A DNA stretch of 64,000 nt, taken from Erythrobacter sp. KY5 (GTDB lineage Bacteria; Pseudomonadota; Alphaproteobacteria; Sphingomonadales; Sphingomonadaceae). Below the pieces are notes generated by a model. The model was not told the DNA's origin. It saw only the letters and a program-made list of their open reading frames with translations, and searched no databases. The DNA lies in the NCBI RefSeq assembly GCF_003264115.1, contig NZ_CP021912.1, positions 1,843,001 to 1,907,000 on the forward strand. The letters run 5' to 3'. Made by a program: the position numbers and the translations under genes. This document shows, one piece after another, positions 54,001-63,421 of the stretch; the stretch's first letter is position 1, and each line of letters starts with the position of its first letter.

Positions 54001-54022
54001 AGACGGGGAGGGGGCGTCTTGA
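50996..54022 (+). CDS. addB: Double-strand-break repair protein AddB
   Basis: 1008 residues of the alphaproteobacterial AddB type. The N-terminal two-thirds is a helicase-like scaffold (LTLLVPSSRAARTM) and the C-terminus a PD-(D/E)XK nuclease with VSGRADRIDR and LVVVDYKTGGP, which carry the catalytic Asp and Lys. With AddA it resects broken ends and loads RecA. It starts at GTG 50996, overlapping murU by 8 nt, and its stop overlaps addA (TTGA). Confidence 0.92.
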   Translation: MGDAGKPQVYSIAAHRGFADALVAGLVPRYEEEGLGLARLTLLVPSSRAARTMSEAFIRWCGENDRAGMLMPRMVTVGDLNLDESLGALLDPLGASDIPPAVEPTRRLLELARLVEEERAGLGKSPLPGAARIRLASEIARTMDRLLVEGKEPEDLTSDAVLDMLGDLSGHWQDSLRLFARVQARWRSRLEETGHVDAATRRNLLFDRATKRWRAAPPGTPLIAAGVTSASPALARMLRAIAHLPNGAVILPDLDLKLPDEAWDELGRAGATPEPGGEVFGQSDALTHPQYHLKLLLQRMGIARAEVKAWHRRGITAADPARSQAISSLFLPPKASRSWVDLGPEKRRLAGVRLLTSATSEEEAQAIALLVREALDEPTKRIAVVTADRSLARRVTQHLERWNIGADDSAGRALSLTPAGRLIGLLADIMSHGLAPASVAALIAHPLVQRGDDEARRQWLRNVRKFDRALRGPTPAPGLEPLRQIAREAGVVDWFGEVETILSPLVDLPEAITLAQSLDLLAASAERLAAEAVWAAEDGRALSRMLEDLRHHAREISTSVSPSDIASILRDRMDEVAVRPPYGGHPRVAILGLLESRMARADLVICAGLNEGSWPQAPGSDALLAPGVLRVLGVPGAEFRIGLSAHDLAGAMGAPEVVLSRSLRDADGPTLPSRFILRVEALLGELADRHRDDRTPAILPLLDREPEPAPNYPRPRPKPSAAQRKVRISATAIDRLLGDPYQFYAQEILSLRRLDPLAADPFGDPALRGTLVHDILDAWHKAREANPSLEIAPFAERMFAEAKVHPLFKGLWQPRLIAAMERFEQWVDEAARDGRTVLVTETKGEMVVDGITVSGRADRIDRCADGQLVVVDYKTGGPASASQVEAGYALQMGILGLIARDGAFEKGKLSGEVATYEYWSLGRSKDDGEFGYQSIPLKMTPRQKGLTPEKFLPTHEEFLSTAINKYILGDAPFTAKENPDYPGYSDYDQLMRLEEWIVRLGEDGEGAS

Positions 54023-57000
54023 GCGGCAAGGTATTCCCTCTTGCCGAGAACCAGCTTGGTGCAGCCAATCCGCGCGATAACGTGTGGCTTTCTGCCTCTG
54101 CCGGAACAGGCAAGACGCAGGTTTTGTCGGCACGCGTGCTGCGATTGCTTCTGACGCCAGGTGTAGAGCCTTCGCAGATCCTGTGCCTCACTTTCACCAA
54201 GGCAGGCGCTGCCGAGATGGCCAATCGCATCAATGCGGTTTTGGCACGGTGGGTAAGGCTTGAGGCAGGCGCGCTTGCGACCGAGCTCAAATATCTTGGG
54301 GCGGATTTCGACCCCGAAACGCTGGCCCGTGCGCGCACGCTGTTTGCAAGCGTTCTCGATTGCCCCGGCGGTGGGCTGAGGATCGATACCATCCACGCGT
54401 TTTCGCAGTGGCTGCTGGGCAACTTTCCAGAAGAAGCTGACCTCACTCCCGGCGCAAGGCCGATGGAAGACCGGGAGCGTGAATTGCTCGCGCGAGAAGT
54501 GCTGGCAGAATTGCTCACTGAAGGCGACCCGGAGTTTGCCCAAGCGGTCGCTGATTTCAGCCGGCTCAAGGACCCTGACGCGCTGCGTGGCTGGCTGATG
54601 CGCTGTGCTGGCGCGGCAGAGCTATGGTCGGGCAAGGGCGCGTGGCAAAAACCTATGCGCACGCGTGTGCTGCGCTTGCTGGACATGCCTTCGGATGCGG
54701 ATGAGGGCTGGGCAGTCGAGGGCCTTCACCCCGATATCTTTCCTGACGATCAGTTACGCGCGATGCTGCCGCTCATGCAGAGTTGGAGCGCGAAGAAAGG
54801 CGCCGAAACAGCCGAGTTCATTCAGCGCTGGCTTTCGCTCGATTTTGCCGCTCGTCCAGAAGCGCTGGGCGGAGTGTTTGAAACCGTGCTCAAGAAGGAT
54901 GGCGATCCACGCAAGATGGATAAGCCGTCGCGTGAAGAGCCGCGCTTGCCGGAATGGCAGCAGGACGTTGCAGATGCGGTTGCCATGATTGCCGAGCGCC
55001 GCGCTCTGCTTGCTCTTGCTGACTTTCTTACCCCGGCGCTGGAAGTGGGCAGGGCTTTCGCGATCCGATGGGACGAAGCCAAGGCGCGCGAGGGATATCT
55101 TGATTTCGACGACCTCATTCGCAAGGCCGCAATCCTGCTTGGAAACAGCGCGGCATCGGACTGGATCCGCTACAAGCTTGATCGCAGTTTCGATCATATA
55201 CTGATCGATGAGGCACAGGATACGAATTCCTCGCAATGGGATATCGTCTTTGCGCTGATCGACGATTTCTTCGCAGGCGAGGGCGCGCGCGGGGACAAGG
55301 TGCGAACGATCTTCACCGTCGGCGATTACAAGCAGGCGATCTTCGGATTTCAGGGCACGAGCCCGGACAATTTCGAGCGTGCCAAGCAAAACGTGAAGGC
55401 CCGCATCGACGATGCGCGGGCGCATGCTGGCGAACTGCGTGAAAAACGCCGCTTGCCGACGTGGAACGAACTCGATCTGGGCCGTTCATACCGAACCTCG
55501 TTACCGGTGCTCGATTTCGTCAACCAAGTGATCGAGACGCTTGGACATGAGGCATTCGGACTGAGCGACGCGCCCGCTGACCATGTCGGCTCAGATAAGC
55601 CCGGACTGGTCACGCTCTGGAACCCCGTAATGGGCTCAGCCGATGACCCGGACGAGGATGATGACCGCGACTGGCTCCCCGCACATGACACGCGCCTTGC
55701 CGAAAAGATCGCAGAGCAAGTTCGCCTCTGGGTGAGCGAGGAAGAGCCGTTCGTGCTCGAAAAAGGCAAGCGGCGTCATGCGAGCGAGGGCGATATCATG
55801 GTGCTGGTACGCCGCCGAAAGGATCTTGCGACGCAGATCGTCGCAAAGCTTCATGCCAAGGGTGTGGCCGTAGCCGGGGTAGACCGCCTCAGGCTCGGTG
55901 CTCCTCTCGCGGTCAAGGATTTGATGGCGGCCGTGCGATTTGCAGCGCAGCCGCTCGATGATCTCAGCCTTGCCAATCTGCTGGCCTCACCGCTCATCGG
56001 ATGGACGCAAGACGACCTCCTTCAATATGTGCCGCGCGATCCGGGCAAACGACTTTGGGACCATCTGCGCAAGCACGATGCCGCCTTCGTCGTTCAGACA
56101 GTCGACAAGCTGCGCGAACTGCTGGCGAGGGCTGATTTTGAGACGCCGCAAATGTTGCTTGCCTGGATGCTGACAGGACCGTGGCAAGCGCGCCGGGAAC
56201 TGGTCGCCCGGCTTGGGAACGAGGCAAACGATCCGATCGATGAACTGGTGAACGCAGCGTTTGCATTCGAAAGCGCGCATGCGCCGAGCCTCGCGGGTTT
56301 CATCGAATGGTTCGATGCGGGCGAGGGCGAGTTGAAACGTGACGCGGATGAAGCCACCGGGCAGGTCCGCGTGATGACGGTGCACGGGTCCAAAGGGTTG
56401 CAAGCCCCGATCGTTATTCTGGCCGATGCAACCGGCGAGCCGGGCCAGGGTGGTGCGCTTGAGCTGGCAGACGACCCGCTGGACAATCCCGGTGACGCCG
56501 CGCGCAGCGTGCCGCTGCCATCCCTGTCCAAGGACGAGCGAGTAGGGCCAGTGCGCGAGGCTGCGGAGCACGCGTCGCTCGCGCAGATGCAGGAGCATTG
56601 GCGACTGCTCTATGTTGCGATGACCCGGGCAGAAGAAGCCTTGTTCATCGGCGGATCGCTTGGCCCCAGGCAGGCAAAAAAAGGCGAGCCTCACGATGAC
56701 AGCTGGTATGCGCGGCTCGCTCCGGTTTTCGATACGCCTCTGCTCGAAGACAGCGTCTGGGGCGCAAGGCGCGAATGGGGCGCGCGAGCAGAGCCGCTTG
56801 TGGGCAGCGACACTGCACCCCATGAGATAGCCAGAGAGCCGCTGCCAAGCTGGGCGACAACACCGGTAGGACCAGAGCCGCGCCCTCCAAAGCCACTGGC
56901 GCCAAGCAGCGCGGCCGAAGATCGGGCCGCTGACCCGCCGCTGGCGCCCGAAGTCGCTGCAATCGCGGCGCGGCGCGGCACGCTGATCCACCGCTTGCTC

Positions 57001-57501
57001 GAACGCCTGCCCGACATCGCTGATGCTGAGCGTGAAGCTGCTGCGCGCAGCTGGTTGGTGCGGCAGGCGGACGATCTGGACGAGAAAACAAGGGAGGAGA
57101 TGCTGACAAGCTCTCTGGCTGTCTTGTCAGAACCCGGCTTCGCAGAATTGTTCAGCGCAGATGCTCTGGCGGAGATTCCACTCGCAGCGCAGGTCGATGG
57201 GATCGTGGTGGCAGGCACTGTGGATCGATTACTCGTGACCGAAGAGGCGGTGACCGTCGTAGATCTTAAAACGACACGCCGTCCGCCCGAAAGCCTCGAC
57301 GAAGTTCCGCGCGCAACGCTTCGCCAGATGGCCGCCTATGCCAGCGCGCTTGAAGCGATCTACCCAGGACGCGATGTGCGTGCAGCGGTGCTCTATACCC
57401 ACAACACCACACTGATCGAGATACCGAAGGTTACACTTGCCGATCACAAGCGATCATTGGGCGAAGCACAGGATAACTATGCCCCGCTCGCTCTTGAGTG
57501 A
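54019..57501 (+). CDS. addA: Double-strand-break repair helicase-nuclease AddA
   Basis: UvrD-like helicase with a C-terminal nuclease, 1160 residues. Walker A is LSASAGTGKTQVLSARV, then LTFTKAGAAEMANRI, IDEAQDTNSSQWDI (motif II), GDYKQAIFGF, MTVHGSKGLQAPIVIL (motif V) and LLYVAMTRAEE (motif VI). The nuclease has VDRLLVTEEAVTVVDLKTTRR. TTG 54019 has GGGGAGGGG upstream and overlaps addB. A longer open frame through addB is a shadow. Confidence 0.93.
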   Translation: MSGKVFPLAENQLGAANPRDNVWLSASAGTGKTQVLSARVLRLLLTPGVEPSQILCLTFTKAGAAEMANRINAVLARWVRLEAGALATELKYLGADFDPETLARARTLFASVLDCPGGGLRIDTIHAFSQWLLGNFPEEADLTPGARPMEDRERELLAREVLAELLTEGDPEFAQAVADFSRLKDPDALRGWLMRCAGAAELWSGKGAWQKPMRTRVLRLLDMPSDADEGWAVEGLHPDIFPDDQLRAMLPLMQSWSAKKGAETAEFIQRWLSLDFAARPEALGGVFETVLKKDGDPRKMDKPSREEPRLPEWQQDVADAVAMIAERRALLALADFLTPALEVGRAFAIRWDEAKAREGYLDFDDLIRKAAILLGNSAASDWIRYKLDRSFDHILIDEAQDTNSSQWDIVFALIDDFFAGEGARGDKVRTIFTVGDYKQAIFGFQGTSPDNFERAKQNVKARIDDARAHAGELREKRRLPTWNELDLGRSYRTSLPVLDFVNQVIETLGHEAFGLSDAPADHVGSDKPGLVTLWNPVMGSADDPDEDDDRDWLPAHDTRLAEKIAEQVRLWVSEEEPFVLEKGKRRHASEGDIMVLVRRRKDLATQIVAKLHAKGVAVAGVDRLRLGAPLAVKDLMAAVRFAAQPLDDLSLANLLASPLIGWTQDDLLQYVPRDPGKRLWDHLRKHDAAFVVQTVDKLRELLARADFETPQMLLAWMLTGPWQARRELVARLGNEANDPIDELVNAAFAFESAHAPSLAGFIEWFDAGEGELKRDADEATGQVRVMTVHGSKGLQAPIVILADATGEPGQGGALELADDPLDNPGDAARSVPLPSLSKDERVGPVREAAEHASLAQMQEHWRLLYVAMTRAEEALFIGGSLGPRQAKKGEPHDDSWYARLAPVFDTPLLEDSVWGARREWGARAEPLVGSDTAPHEIAREPLPSWATTPVGPEPRPPKPLAPSSAAEDRAADPPLAPEVAAIAARRGTLIHRLLERLPDIADAEREAAARSWLVRQADDLDEKTREEMLTSSLAVLSEPGFAELFSADALAEIPLAAQVDGIVVAGTVDRLLVTEEAVTVVDLKTTRRPPESLDEVPRATLRQMAAYASALEAIYPGRDVRAAVLYTHNTTLIEIPKVTLADHKRSLGEAQDNYAPLALE

Positions 57502-57581
57502 GCTACAAACCCGCTTAAATTGAACCCAACCCAAGGCCCGGATGTAAGAAGGGCAAAGACACACTTTCAGGAGAAGCCATT

Positions 57582-57902
57582 ATGGCAACCGTCAATGTCA
57601 CCGATGAGAGCTTCAAGAGCGATGTGCTCGAGAGCGACAAGCCCGTTCTGGTCGATTTCTGGGCCGATTGGTGCGGCCCGTGCAAAATGATTGCACCTGC
57701 TCTTGAAGAGATCAGCAACGAGCTTGGCGAGCAGGTCACTATCGCCAAGATGGACATCATGGAGAACACCGGAATTCCCGCTGAAATGGGCGTGCAGTCT
57801 ATCCCTTTGATGGTTCTCTTCAAGAACGGCGAAGCCGTCGCCCGCAAGGTCGGGGCTGCTCCCAAGAGCCAGCTGAAAGACTGGATCGAAAGCGAGCTTT
57901 AA
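57582..57902 (+). CDS. trxA: Thioredoxin
   Basis: 106-residue disulfide reductase. The active site is WADWCGPCK (Cys31, Cys34), with [10 protein letters not shown] and VGAAPKSQ also conserved. CAGGAGAAG precedes ATG 57582. It follows addA by 80 nt, an arrangement shared by many alphaproteobacteria. Confidence 0.96.
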   Translation: MATVNVTDESFKSDVLESDKPVLVDFWADWCGPCKMIAPALEEISNELGEQVTIAKMDIMENTGIPAEMGVQSIPLMVLFKNGEAVARKVGAAPKSQLKDWIESEL

Positions 57903-57942
57903 AGATCAGGCGTTCTGACTGCGTTCAGCGGCAGACAAGCAT

Positions 57943-57982
57943 CAAGGCGCAGGTTCTCGCTCAGACGAGAGCTTGCGCCTTG
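57943..57982. terminator. Stem-loop between trxA and the IMPase gene
   Basis: CAAGGCGCA with TGCGCCTTG and, inside, GTTCTCG with CGAGAGC form one long stem with a 6-nt loop, between convergent genes. No T run, so strength is uncertain. Confidence 0.55.
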
Positions 57983-58007
57983 CTGATTCTGAAGCCCCGT
58001 GATCGAG

Positions 58008-58832
58008 CTACGCGTCGGCAGGCATATAGCCCGCCTTGATCAGCCTTTCGGCAAGATCATCGAACAATACGCGATTGGCGCTTCCGATCATGCCTTTTCG
58101 GCCATCGTCAACGCGGTAGGGCGAACCGTCGCGACGCAGGCACGCGCCACCTGCTTCGTTCAGAAACAGGCAGCCCGCTGCGTGATCCCAGGGCAGGGTG
58201 CGTTCGTAAATCGCCAGGTCATGCCCGCCGAAAGCGACGAGAGGATATTGTTCACATGCCGCGCGCGGGGCTTTGACGATCGCATAGTGCGGCTCAATTT
58301 CGGCTTCGAATAGGGCGCGCTGCGCATCGGGCATAAACCCCTTCATCGCGGCTAAATTAGGCGGAGTTTCGCCAGATACCTTGGCGAAGACCCTCTCGCC
58401 GTCAATGAATGCGCCTTCGCCCTTCTTTGAATGGCACAGCCGATCGCGAACCGGATCGTAGATCCAGCCAGCGACGGCTTCGCCGGCATCGGCAAGCGCA
58501 ACCATGATTCCGAAATGACCCTCGCCGCTTGCGAAGTTGGCCGTGCCATCGAGCGGGTCGATGATCCAGCATGGGCCGGCAAGTCGCTCCATCACTTTGG
58601 CGTCGGCTGCAACCGCCTCTTCTCCGACAACCGCGACATCGGGAGCAAGCCGCGTGAGCGCTTCGGTCAGAAACTCTTCCACTTCGCGGTCGACAACCGT
58701 GACCGGATCGTCCTCACCCTTCATCTCGACCTCGTCCTCGCGAAGCGCGCGATAACGCGGCAGCATCGAACGCTGCGCAGCGAAGCGCAGGAGGTCGCGG
58801 ATTTCGGCGTCCAGCGGAGAAAACTGGCTCAT
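58008..58832 (-). CDS. Inositol monophosphatase family protein
   Basis: 274 residues. Metal-site motifs: VVGEEAVAAD, WIIDPLDGTANF and PWDHAAG. The family covers inositol-1-phosphatase, histidinol-phosphatase (HisN) and 3'-phosphoadenosine phosphatase (CysQ); motifs do not decide which. ATG 58832 (MSQFSPLDAEI) is the family-like start and lies 10 nt after the argJ stop, so it is in one operon with argJ, which leans toward an amino-acid function such as HisN. Confidence 0.85.
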   Translation of the reverse strand: MSQFSPLDAEIRDLLRFAAQRSMLPRYRALREDEVEMKGEDDPVTVVDREVEEFLTEALTRLAPDVAVVGEEAVAADAKVMERLAGPCWIIDPLDGTANFASGEGHFGIMVALADAGEAVAGWIYDPVRDRLCHSKKGEGAFIDGERVFAKVSGETPPNLAAMKGFMPDAQRALFEAEIEPHYAIVKAPRAACEQYPLVAFGGHDLAIYERTLPWDHAAGCLFLNEAGGACLRRDGSPYRVDDGRKGMIGSANRVLFDDLAERLIKAGYMPADA

Positions 58833-58842
58833 GAGCGCCCTC

Positions 58843-60069
58843 TCACGAACGATAGTCCGCGTTGATTGAGATGTAGCCGTGGGTAAGGTCGCACGTCCAA
58901 ACAGTGGCGCGACCGTCACCCATGCCAAGATCGACTTCGATGTCTATGTCGTCACCTTTGAGGTGCTGTGTGACCGGAGCCTCGTCATAGTCATCTACCG
59001 GGAGACCATTGCGTGCGGCCCAGATGCCGCCGAACCCTATCGACAGCCTGTCACGGTCGGCTGGTTCGCCTGCTTTTCCCACAGCCATGACGATGCGGCC
59101 CCAATTGGCATCCTCGCCCGCGATGGCGGTCTTTACGAGTGGCGAGTTTGCGATCGAAAGACCGACACGCCGCGCGCTTTCATCGCTGGCCGCACCAATC
59201 ACGCGCACGTTGATAAACTTGGTCGCCCCTTCGCCATCGCGCACGACAAGTTGCGCAAGCTGGCGGTGAACATCATGAAATGCAGCGGCAAAGGCATCCG
59301 CGCCCGGGCTGTACCAGTTTTCGATGCAGGCGTTGCCAGCTTTGCCTGTTGCAAAGGACAGCACCGTATCGCTGGTCGAGGTGTCGCCATCAACGGTGAT
59401 GCAGCTGTACGTTCGCGAGTTCGCCTCTTCCAAAAGCGTTTGGAGGAAATCGGGAGCGACATTGGCATCGGTGAAAACATAGCCAAGCATGGTGGCCATG
59501 TCGGGCGCGATCATGCCCGAACCCTTGATGATCCCTGCGATCTCGACGCGGGTATCGCCAATCATCGCAGAGGCATGCGCACCTTTGGCGAATGTGTCAG
59601 TTGTGCCAATTGCGTCGGCTGCATCTTCCCATCCGCATTCGTCGGCTTTCAGGGCAGCATCAACACCCTCTCGAGCGCGATCCTTGGGAAGTGGCACTCC
59701 GATTACGCCAGTCGATGAGACGAACACTTCGCCCGGAGCGCATGCCAATCCCTCAGACACCTGCGACATGATCTGCTCAACGGCCTCACGTCCGCGGTGG
59801 CCGGTGAACGCATTTGAATTGCCGGCATTGACTACGAGTGCGCGCGCTTTGCCTGCCTTGACCTGTTCGCGGCCAAATTCGACTTCGGTCGATGCACAGG
59901 CGCTTTGGGTAAATACTCCCGCAACCGCTGTGCCTTCGGACAGTTCGACGAAAGTCAGGTCGCAGCGATCCCATTCCTTATAGCGAGCTTTCGCAACGCG
60001 CAGCTTTACGCCTGCGATTGAGCGCATTTCGGGAAAGGGCAGGGCAAGAGGAGAGCGTTCAAGTTCCAT
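58843..60069 (-). CDS. argJ: Glutamate N-acetyltransferase / amino-acid acetyltransferase ArgJ
   Basis: Moves the acetyl group from N-acetylornithine to glutamate in arginine synthesis. ArgJ self-cleaves before a Thr, here in MIAPDMATMLGYVFTD, and the NAGNSNAFTG, KGSGM and ITVDGDTSTSDT motifs are intact. ATG 60069 gives 408 residues. First gene of the pair with the IMPase-family gene. Confidence 0.93.
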   Translation of the reverse strand: MELERSPLALPFPEMRSIAGVKLRVAKARYKEWDRCDLTFVELSEGTAVAGVFTQSACASTEVEFGREQVKAGKARALVVNAGNSNAFTGHRGREAVEQIMSQVSEGLACAPGEVFVSSTGVIGVPLPKDRAREGVDAALKADECGWEDAADAIGTTDTFAKGAHASAMIGDTRVEIAGIIKGSGMIAPDMATMLGYVFTDANVAPDFLQTLLEEANSRTYSCITVDGDTSTSDTVLSFATGKAGNACIENWYSPGADAFAAAFHDVHRQLAQLVVRDGEGATKFINVRVIGAASDESARRVGLSIANSPLVKTAIAGEDANWGRIVMAVGKAGEPADRDRLSIGFGGIWAARNGLPVDDYDEAPVTQHLKGDDIDIEVDLGMGDGRATVWTCDLTHGYISINADYRS

Positions 60070-60192
60070 GGCCCGCAGCCTTAGAAGTGCGCCCTTGCCG
60101 AGTAAACGCCTCAATCTTTGTTATAGCAGTGCTAAAAATTAGGCGGGAAGGTGGACGCCAACGAACAGATGCATTATGTCGGGAGGCGCATG

Positions 60193-60468
60193 ATGGCTCG
60201 TCATCTTATTGCGTTGTTCGCACTGTTCACCGGCATCGCCGCGCTTTCTGCGCCTGCGCACGCTGGCGAGGTCCAATCGAACGTGCAGAATGCGCGCTCG
60301 GTCGCCAACGCGTCCGAAAGCCAGACGAGCGAGAATTGCTCATGCGCCTCCGAAGCAGAAAACCGCGAAGCGGCCCGTCCCAAGCGTGAGCGTAAGCGCA
60401 CTTGGACGTGGTTCCCAAGCTGGCTGCGCCCGAGCATTTTCCTCGGCGGAGACCGCGCGCTGGAATAG
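60193..60468 (+). CDS. Small exported basic protein, unknown
   Basis: About 91 residues with a signal peptide (HLIALFALFTGIAALSAPAHA, cut after AHA near 24). The mature part has a Ser/Asn-rich section, a CSC pair (ENCSCAS), then an Arg/Lys-rich run ahead of a Trp-rich end (RTWTWFPSWLRPSIFLGG). GGGAGG lies 6 nt before ATG 60193; a GTG at 60151 or an ATG at 60190 are alternatives. No family recognised; it stands before secA. Confidence 0.55.
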   Translation: MARHLIALFALFTGIAALSAPAHAGEVQSNVQNARSVANASESQTSENCSCASEAENREAARPKRERKRTWTWFPSWLRPSIFLGGDRALE

Positions 60469-60604
60469 CGCGCCTTCAAGAATTTCTATCGTAACGCGCG
60501 CCGTAGGGTTGCGCGAAACTCCCTGACATATCCGCAATATTTTCGCTCCCGCCCCGTGGTGAGGCGCGACTTAAGAAACAAAAGCCAAAGGCAAGACCTC
60601 TCCC

Positions 60605-63373
60605 ATGTTCAATAAAATCGTCAAATCTGTGTTCGGCTCTTCGAATGATCGCTACGTCAAGTCGCTGGGCAAGATCGTCGACAAGATCAACGCGCTTGAG
60701 CCGATGATTCAGGAGCTTTCTGACGAAGCGCTCAAAGCTCAGACGGACAAGTTCCGGGCGCAGCTCGACAGCGGCTCCACGCTCGAGGACATCCTGCCCG
60801 AAGCTTTCGCAACGGTCCGCGAAGCTTCGGTGCGCGTGCTGGGCATGCGCCACTTTGACGTACAGCTGATCGGCGGGATCGTACTTCAGCGCGGCGAGAT
60901 CGCAGAAATGCGCACGGGTGAGGGCAAGACCCTGATGGCGACGCTTGGGGTTTACCTCAACGCGATCGAGGGCAAGGGGGTCCACGTCGTCACGGTCAAC
61001 GATTACCTCGCCCGCCGCGACGCGGAATGGATGGGGCAGCTTTATACGTGGCTTGGCCTAACGGTCGGCGTGATCGTCCCCAACATGCCCGAGGCGGCCA
61101 AGCGGGACGCTTACAACGCCGACATCACTTACGGCACCAACAACGAATTCGGCTTCGATTATCTGCGCGACAACATGAAGCATGAGCGCAAGGCGATGAC
61201 GCAGCGCCCGTTTAACTTCGCCATCGTCGATGAAGTGGACTCGATCCTGATCGACGAAGCGCGCACGCCGCTGATCATCTCCGGTCCGACTGAAGACAAA
61301 TCCGATCTCTATGTCGCTCTCGACGAGGTTGCGAAGGAGATTCCGGAAGACTGGTACGACAAGGATGAGAAGACCAAGAACATCCAATTGAACGAAAACG
61401 GACTGGACCAGGTCGAGCAGCTGCTGATGGACAAGGGGTTGCTCGAAACCGACAATCTCTACGATGTCGAGAACACGCAGGTGGTACACCACCTCGATCA
61501 GGCGCTGCGCGCGGTGCACATGTTCAAGCGCGACGATCACTACATCGTGAAGGACGACAAGGTAGTCATCATCGACGAGTTCACCGGCCGCATGATGGAT
61601 GGCCGCCGCTGGTCGAACGGCCTGCACCAGGCGGTCGAGGCGAAGGAAGGCGTCAAGATCGAGCCTGAGAACCAGACCATGGCCTCGATCACTTTCCAGA
61701 ACTATTTCCGCATGTACCCCAAGCTGTCGGGCATGACCGGTACGGCTGCGACCGAAGCGGCGGAATTCTGGGATATCTACAAGGTCAATGTCGTCGACAT
61801 CCCGACCAATGTGCCGGTCCAGCGCATCGACGAGGAAGACGAATTCTACAAGAACACGCTGGATAAGTTCGCAGCTATCGCCAAAACGATCAAAGAACAT
61901 TCCGAGCGTGGTCAGCCGATCCTCGTCGGCACTGTTTCGATTGAGAAATCCGAATTGCTCAGCCAGTTCCTGGACAAGGAAGGCGTGAAGCACGAGGTAC
62001 TCAATGCCCGCCAGCACGAACGTGAAGCGCATATCGTGGCGCAGGCGGGCCGCCTTGGGGCGGTTACCATTGCCACCAACATGGCCGGTCGCGGTACCGA
62101 CATTCAGCTGGGTGGTAACGTCGATTTCCGTATCGACGACGAGCTGAGCGAGATGGAAGACGGCCTGCGCAAGGACGCCGAGATCACGCGGATCAAGGAA
62201 GAGGTCGCCGCGGAAAAAGCCAAGGTGCTCGAAGCGGGCGGGTTGTTCGTGCTGGGTACCGAACGTCACGAATCTCGCCGTATCGACAACCAGCTGCGCG
62301 GTCGTTCGGGCCGTCAGGGCGACCCTGGCCTTTCGCGCTTCTACCTTTGCCTTGAAGATGACCTTTTGCGCATCTTCGGCCCGGACACTCTGTTCGCCAA
62401 GATGATGAATTCGAACCTGGAGGATGGCGAGGCAATCGGGTCCAAGTGGCTCTCAAAGGCCATTGAGACGGCGCAGAAGAAGGTCGAGGCACGCAATTAC
62501 GACACGCGTAAGCAGGTCGTGCAATATGATGACGTGATGAATGACCAGCGCAAGGTCATCTACGAACAGCGCGCTGAAATCATGGACTCAGAGGCGGTCG
62601 ACGACGTCGTGGTCGATATGCGTCACGATTCGATCAGCTCGATCATCTATTCGAACTGCCCGGTCGGTTCCTATCCGGAACAGTGGAACGTCGAAGGGCT
62701 CAAGGAAAAGCTTGAAGAGGTCTTCGGGATCAATCCTCCGATCGATGAATGGCTTGAAGAAGATCAAGTCGAGCAGGAGATCATGGAAGAGCGCATTCGT
62801 GCTCAAACCGACGAGATGATGGCGGCCAAGGTCGAGAAGTACGATGCTGATATCTGGCGCCGCGTCGAAAAGCAGCTGCTTCTCGAACAGCTCGATTATC
62901 ACTGGAAAGAACACCTCGCCACGCTCGATGCGCTGCGGCAGGTGATCTGGATGCGCGGCATCGCCCAGAAGCAGCCGATCAACGAATACAAACAGGAAGC
63001 CTTCGCTCTCTTCGAGACAATGCTTGAAACTCTGCGCGAGGACGTGACCAAGCTTCTGTTCAAGTCCGAGCTGCGCATTCAGCAGCCAGAGCCTGCGGCC
63101 CTTCCCGATCTGCCCGATTTCCTTACCGGTCATATCGACCCGCTCACCGGATTGGACAATTCCAACGATGGCGACGGCTCCGAAGACCGGCCCGAACTGT
63201 TCGGCTCGCTCGCCGGTTCGTCGAGGGCTGCATTCGGGCCGGGCGGTTCTCAGACCGACAACCCCTATGCCGGCATGGAAATCAGCCGCAATGCACCTTG
63301 CCCATGCGGTTCGGGTAACAAGTACAAACACTGCCACGGTGCAGCCACTGCGGGCGCGGTTCGCACTGCATAA
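60605..63373 (+). CDS. secA: Preprotein translocase ATPase SecA
   Basis: Motor of the Sec export pathway, 922 residues. Walker A is in [13 protein letters not shown], Walker B in [17 protein letters not shown], and [15 protein letters not shown] is in the second nucleotide domain. The C-terminal zinc-binding tail has [13 protein letters not shown], which binds SecB and lipids. Full length is standard. The gene follows a 136-bp gap. Confidence 0.97.
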   Translation: MFNKIVKSVFGSSNDRYVKSLGKIVDKINALEPMIQELSDEALKAQTDKFRAQLDSGSTLEDILPEAFATVREASVRVLGMRHFDVQLIGGIVLQRGEIAEMRTGEGKTLMATLGVYLNAIEGKGVHVVTVNDYLARRDAEWMGQLYTWLGLTVGVIVPNMPEAAKRDAYNADITYGTNNEFGFDYLRDNMKHERKAMTQRPFNFAIVDEVDSILIDEARTPLIISGPTEDKSDLYVALDEVAKEIPEDWYDKDEKTKNIQLNENGLDQVEQLLMDKGLLETDNLYDVENTQVVHHLDQALRAVHMFKRDDHYIVKDDKVVIIDEFTGRMMDGRRWSNGLHQAVEAKEGVKIEPENQTMASITFQNYFRMYPKLSGMTGTAATEAAEFWDIYKVNVVDIPTNVPVQRIDEEDEFYKNTLDKFAAIAKTIKEHSERGQPILVGTVSIEKSELLSQFLDKEGVKHEVLNARQHEREAHIVAQAGRLGAVTIATNMAGRGTDIQLGGNVDFRIDDELSEMEDGLRKDAEITRIKEEVAAEKAKVLEAGGLFVLGTERHESRRIDNQLRGRSGRQGDPGLSRFYLCLEDDLLRIFGPDTLFAKMMNSNLEDGEAIGSKWLSKAIETAQKKVEARNYDTRKQVVQYDDVMNDQRKVIYEQRAEIMDSEAVDDVVVDMRHDSISSIIYSNCPVGSYPEQWNVEGLKEKLEEVFGINPPIDEWLEEDQVEQEIMEERIRAQTDEMMAAKVEKYDADIWRRVEKQLLLEQLDYHWKEHLATLDALRQVIWMRGIAQKQPINEYKQEAFALFETMLETLREDVTKLLFKSELRIQQPEPAALPDLPDFLTGHIDPLTGLDNSNDGDGSEDRPELFGSLAGSSRAAFGPGGSQTDNPYAGMEISRNAPCPCGSGNKYKHCHGAATAGAVRTA

Positions 63374-63421
63374 GACTGGCGTCTCAGCACCGGTCGCTGG
63401 CGGGCAGGGGGGCGAGGCGCA

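Noticed and set aside
53749..54018. Long N-terminal extension of AddA through addB
   Set aside because: The AddA domain begins at TTG 54019 with a strong ribosome-binding site; the extra part is a different-frame reading of addB.
61058..62269. 403-codon minus-strand frame within secA
   Set aside because: Antisense shadow of SecA.
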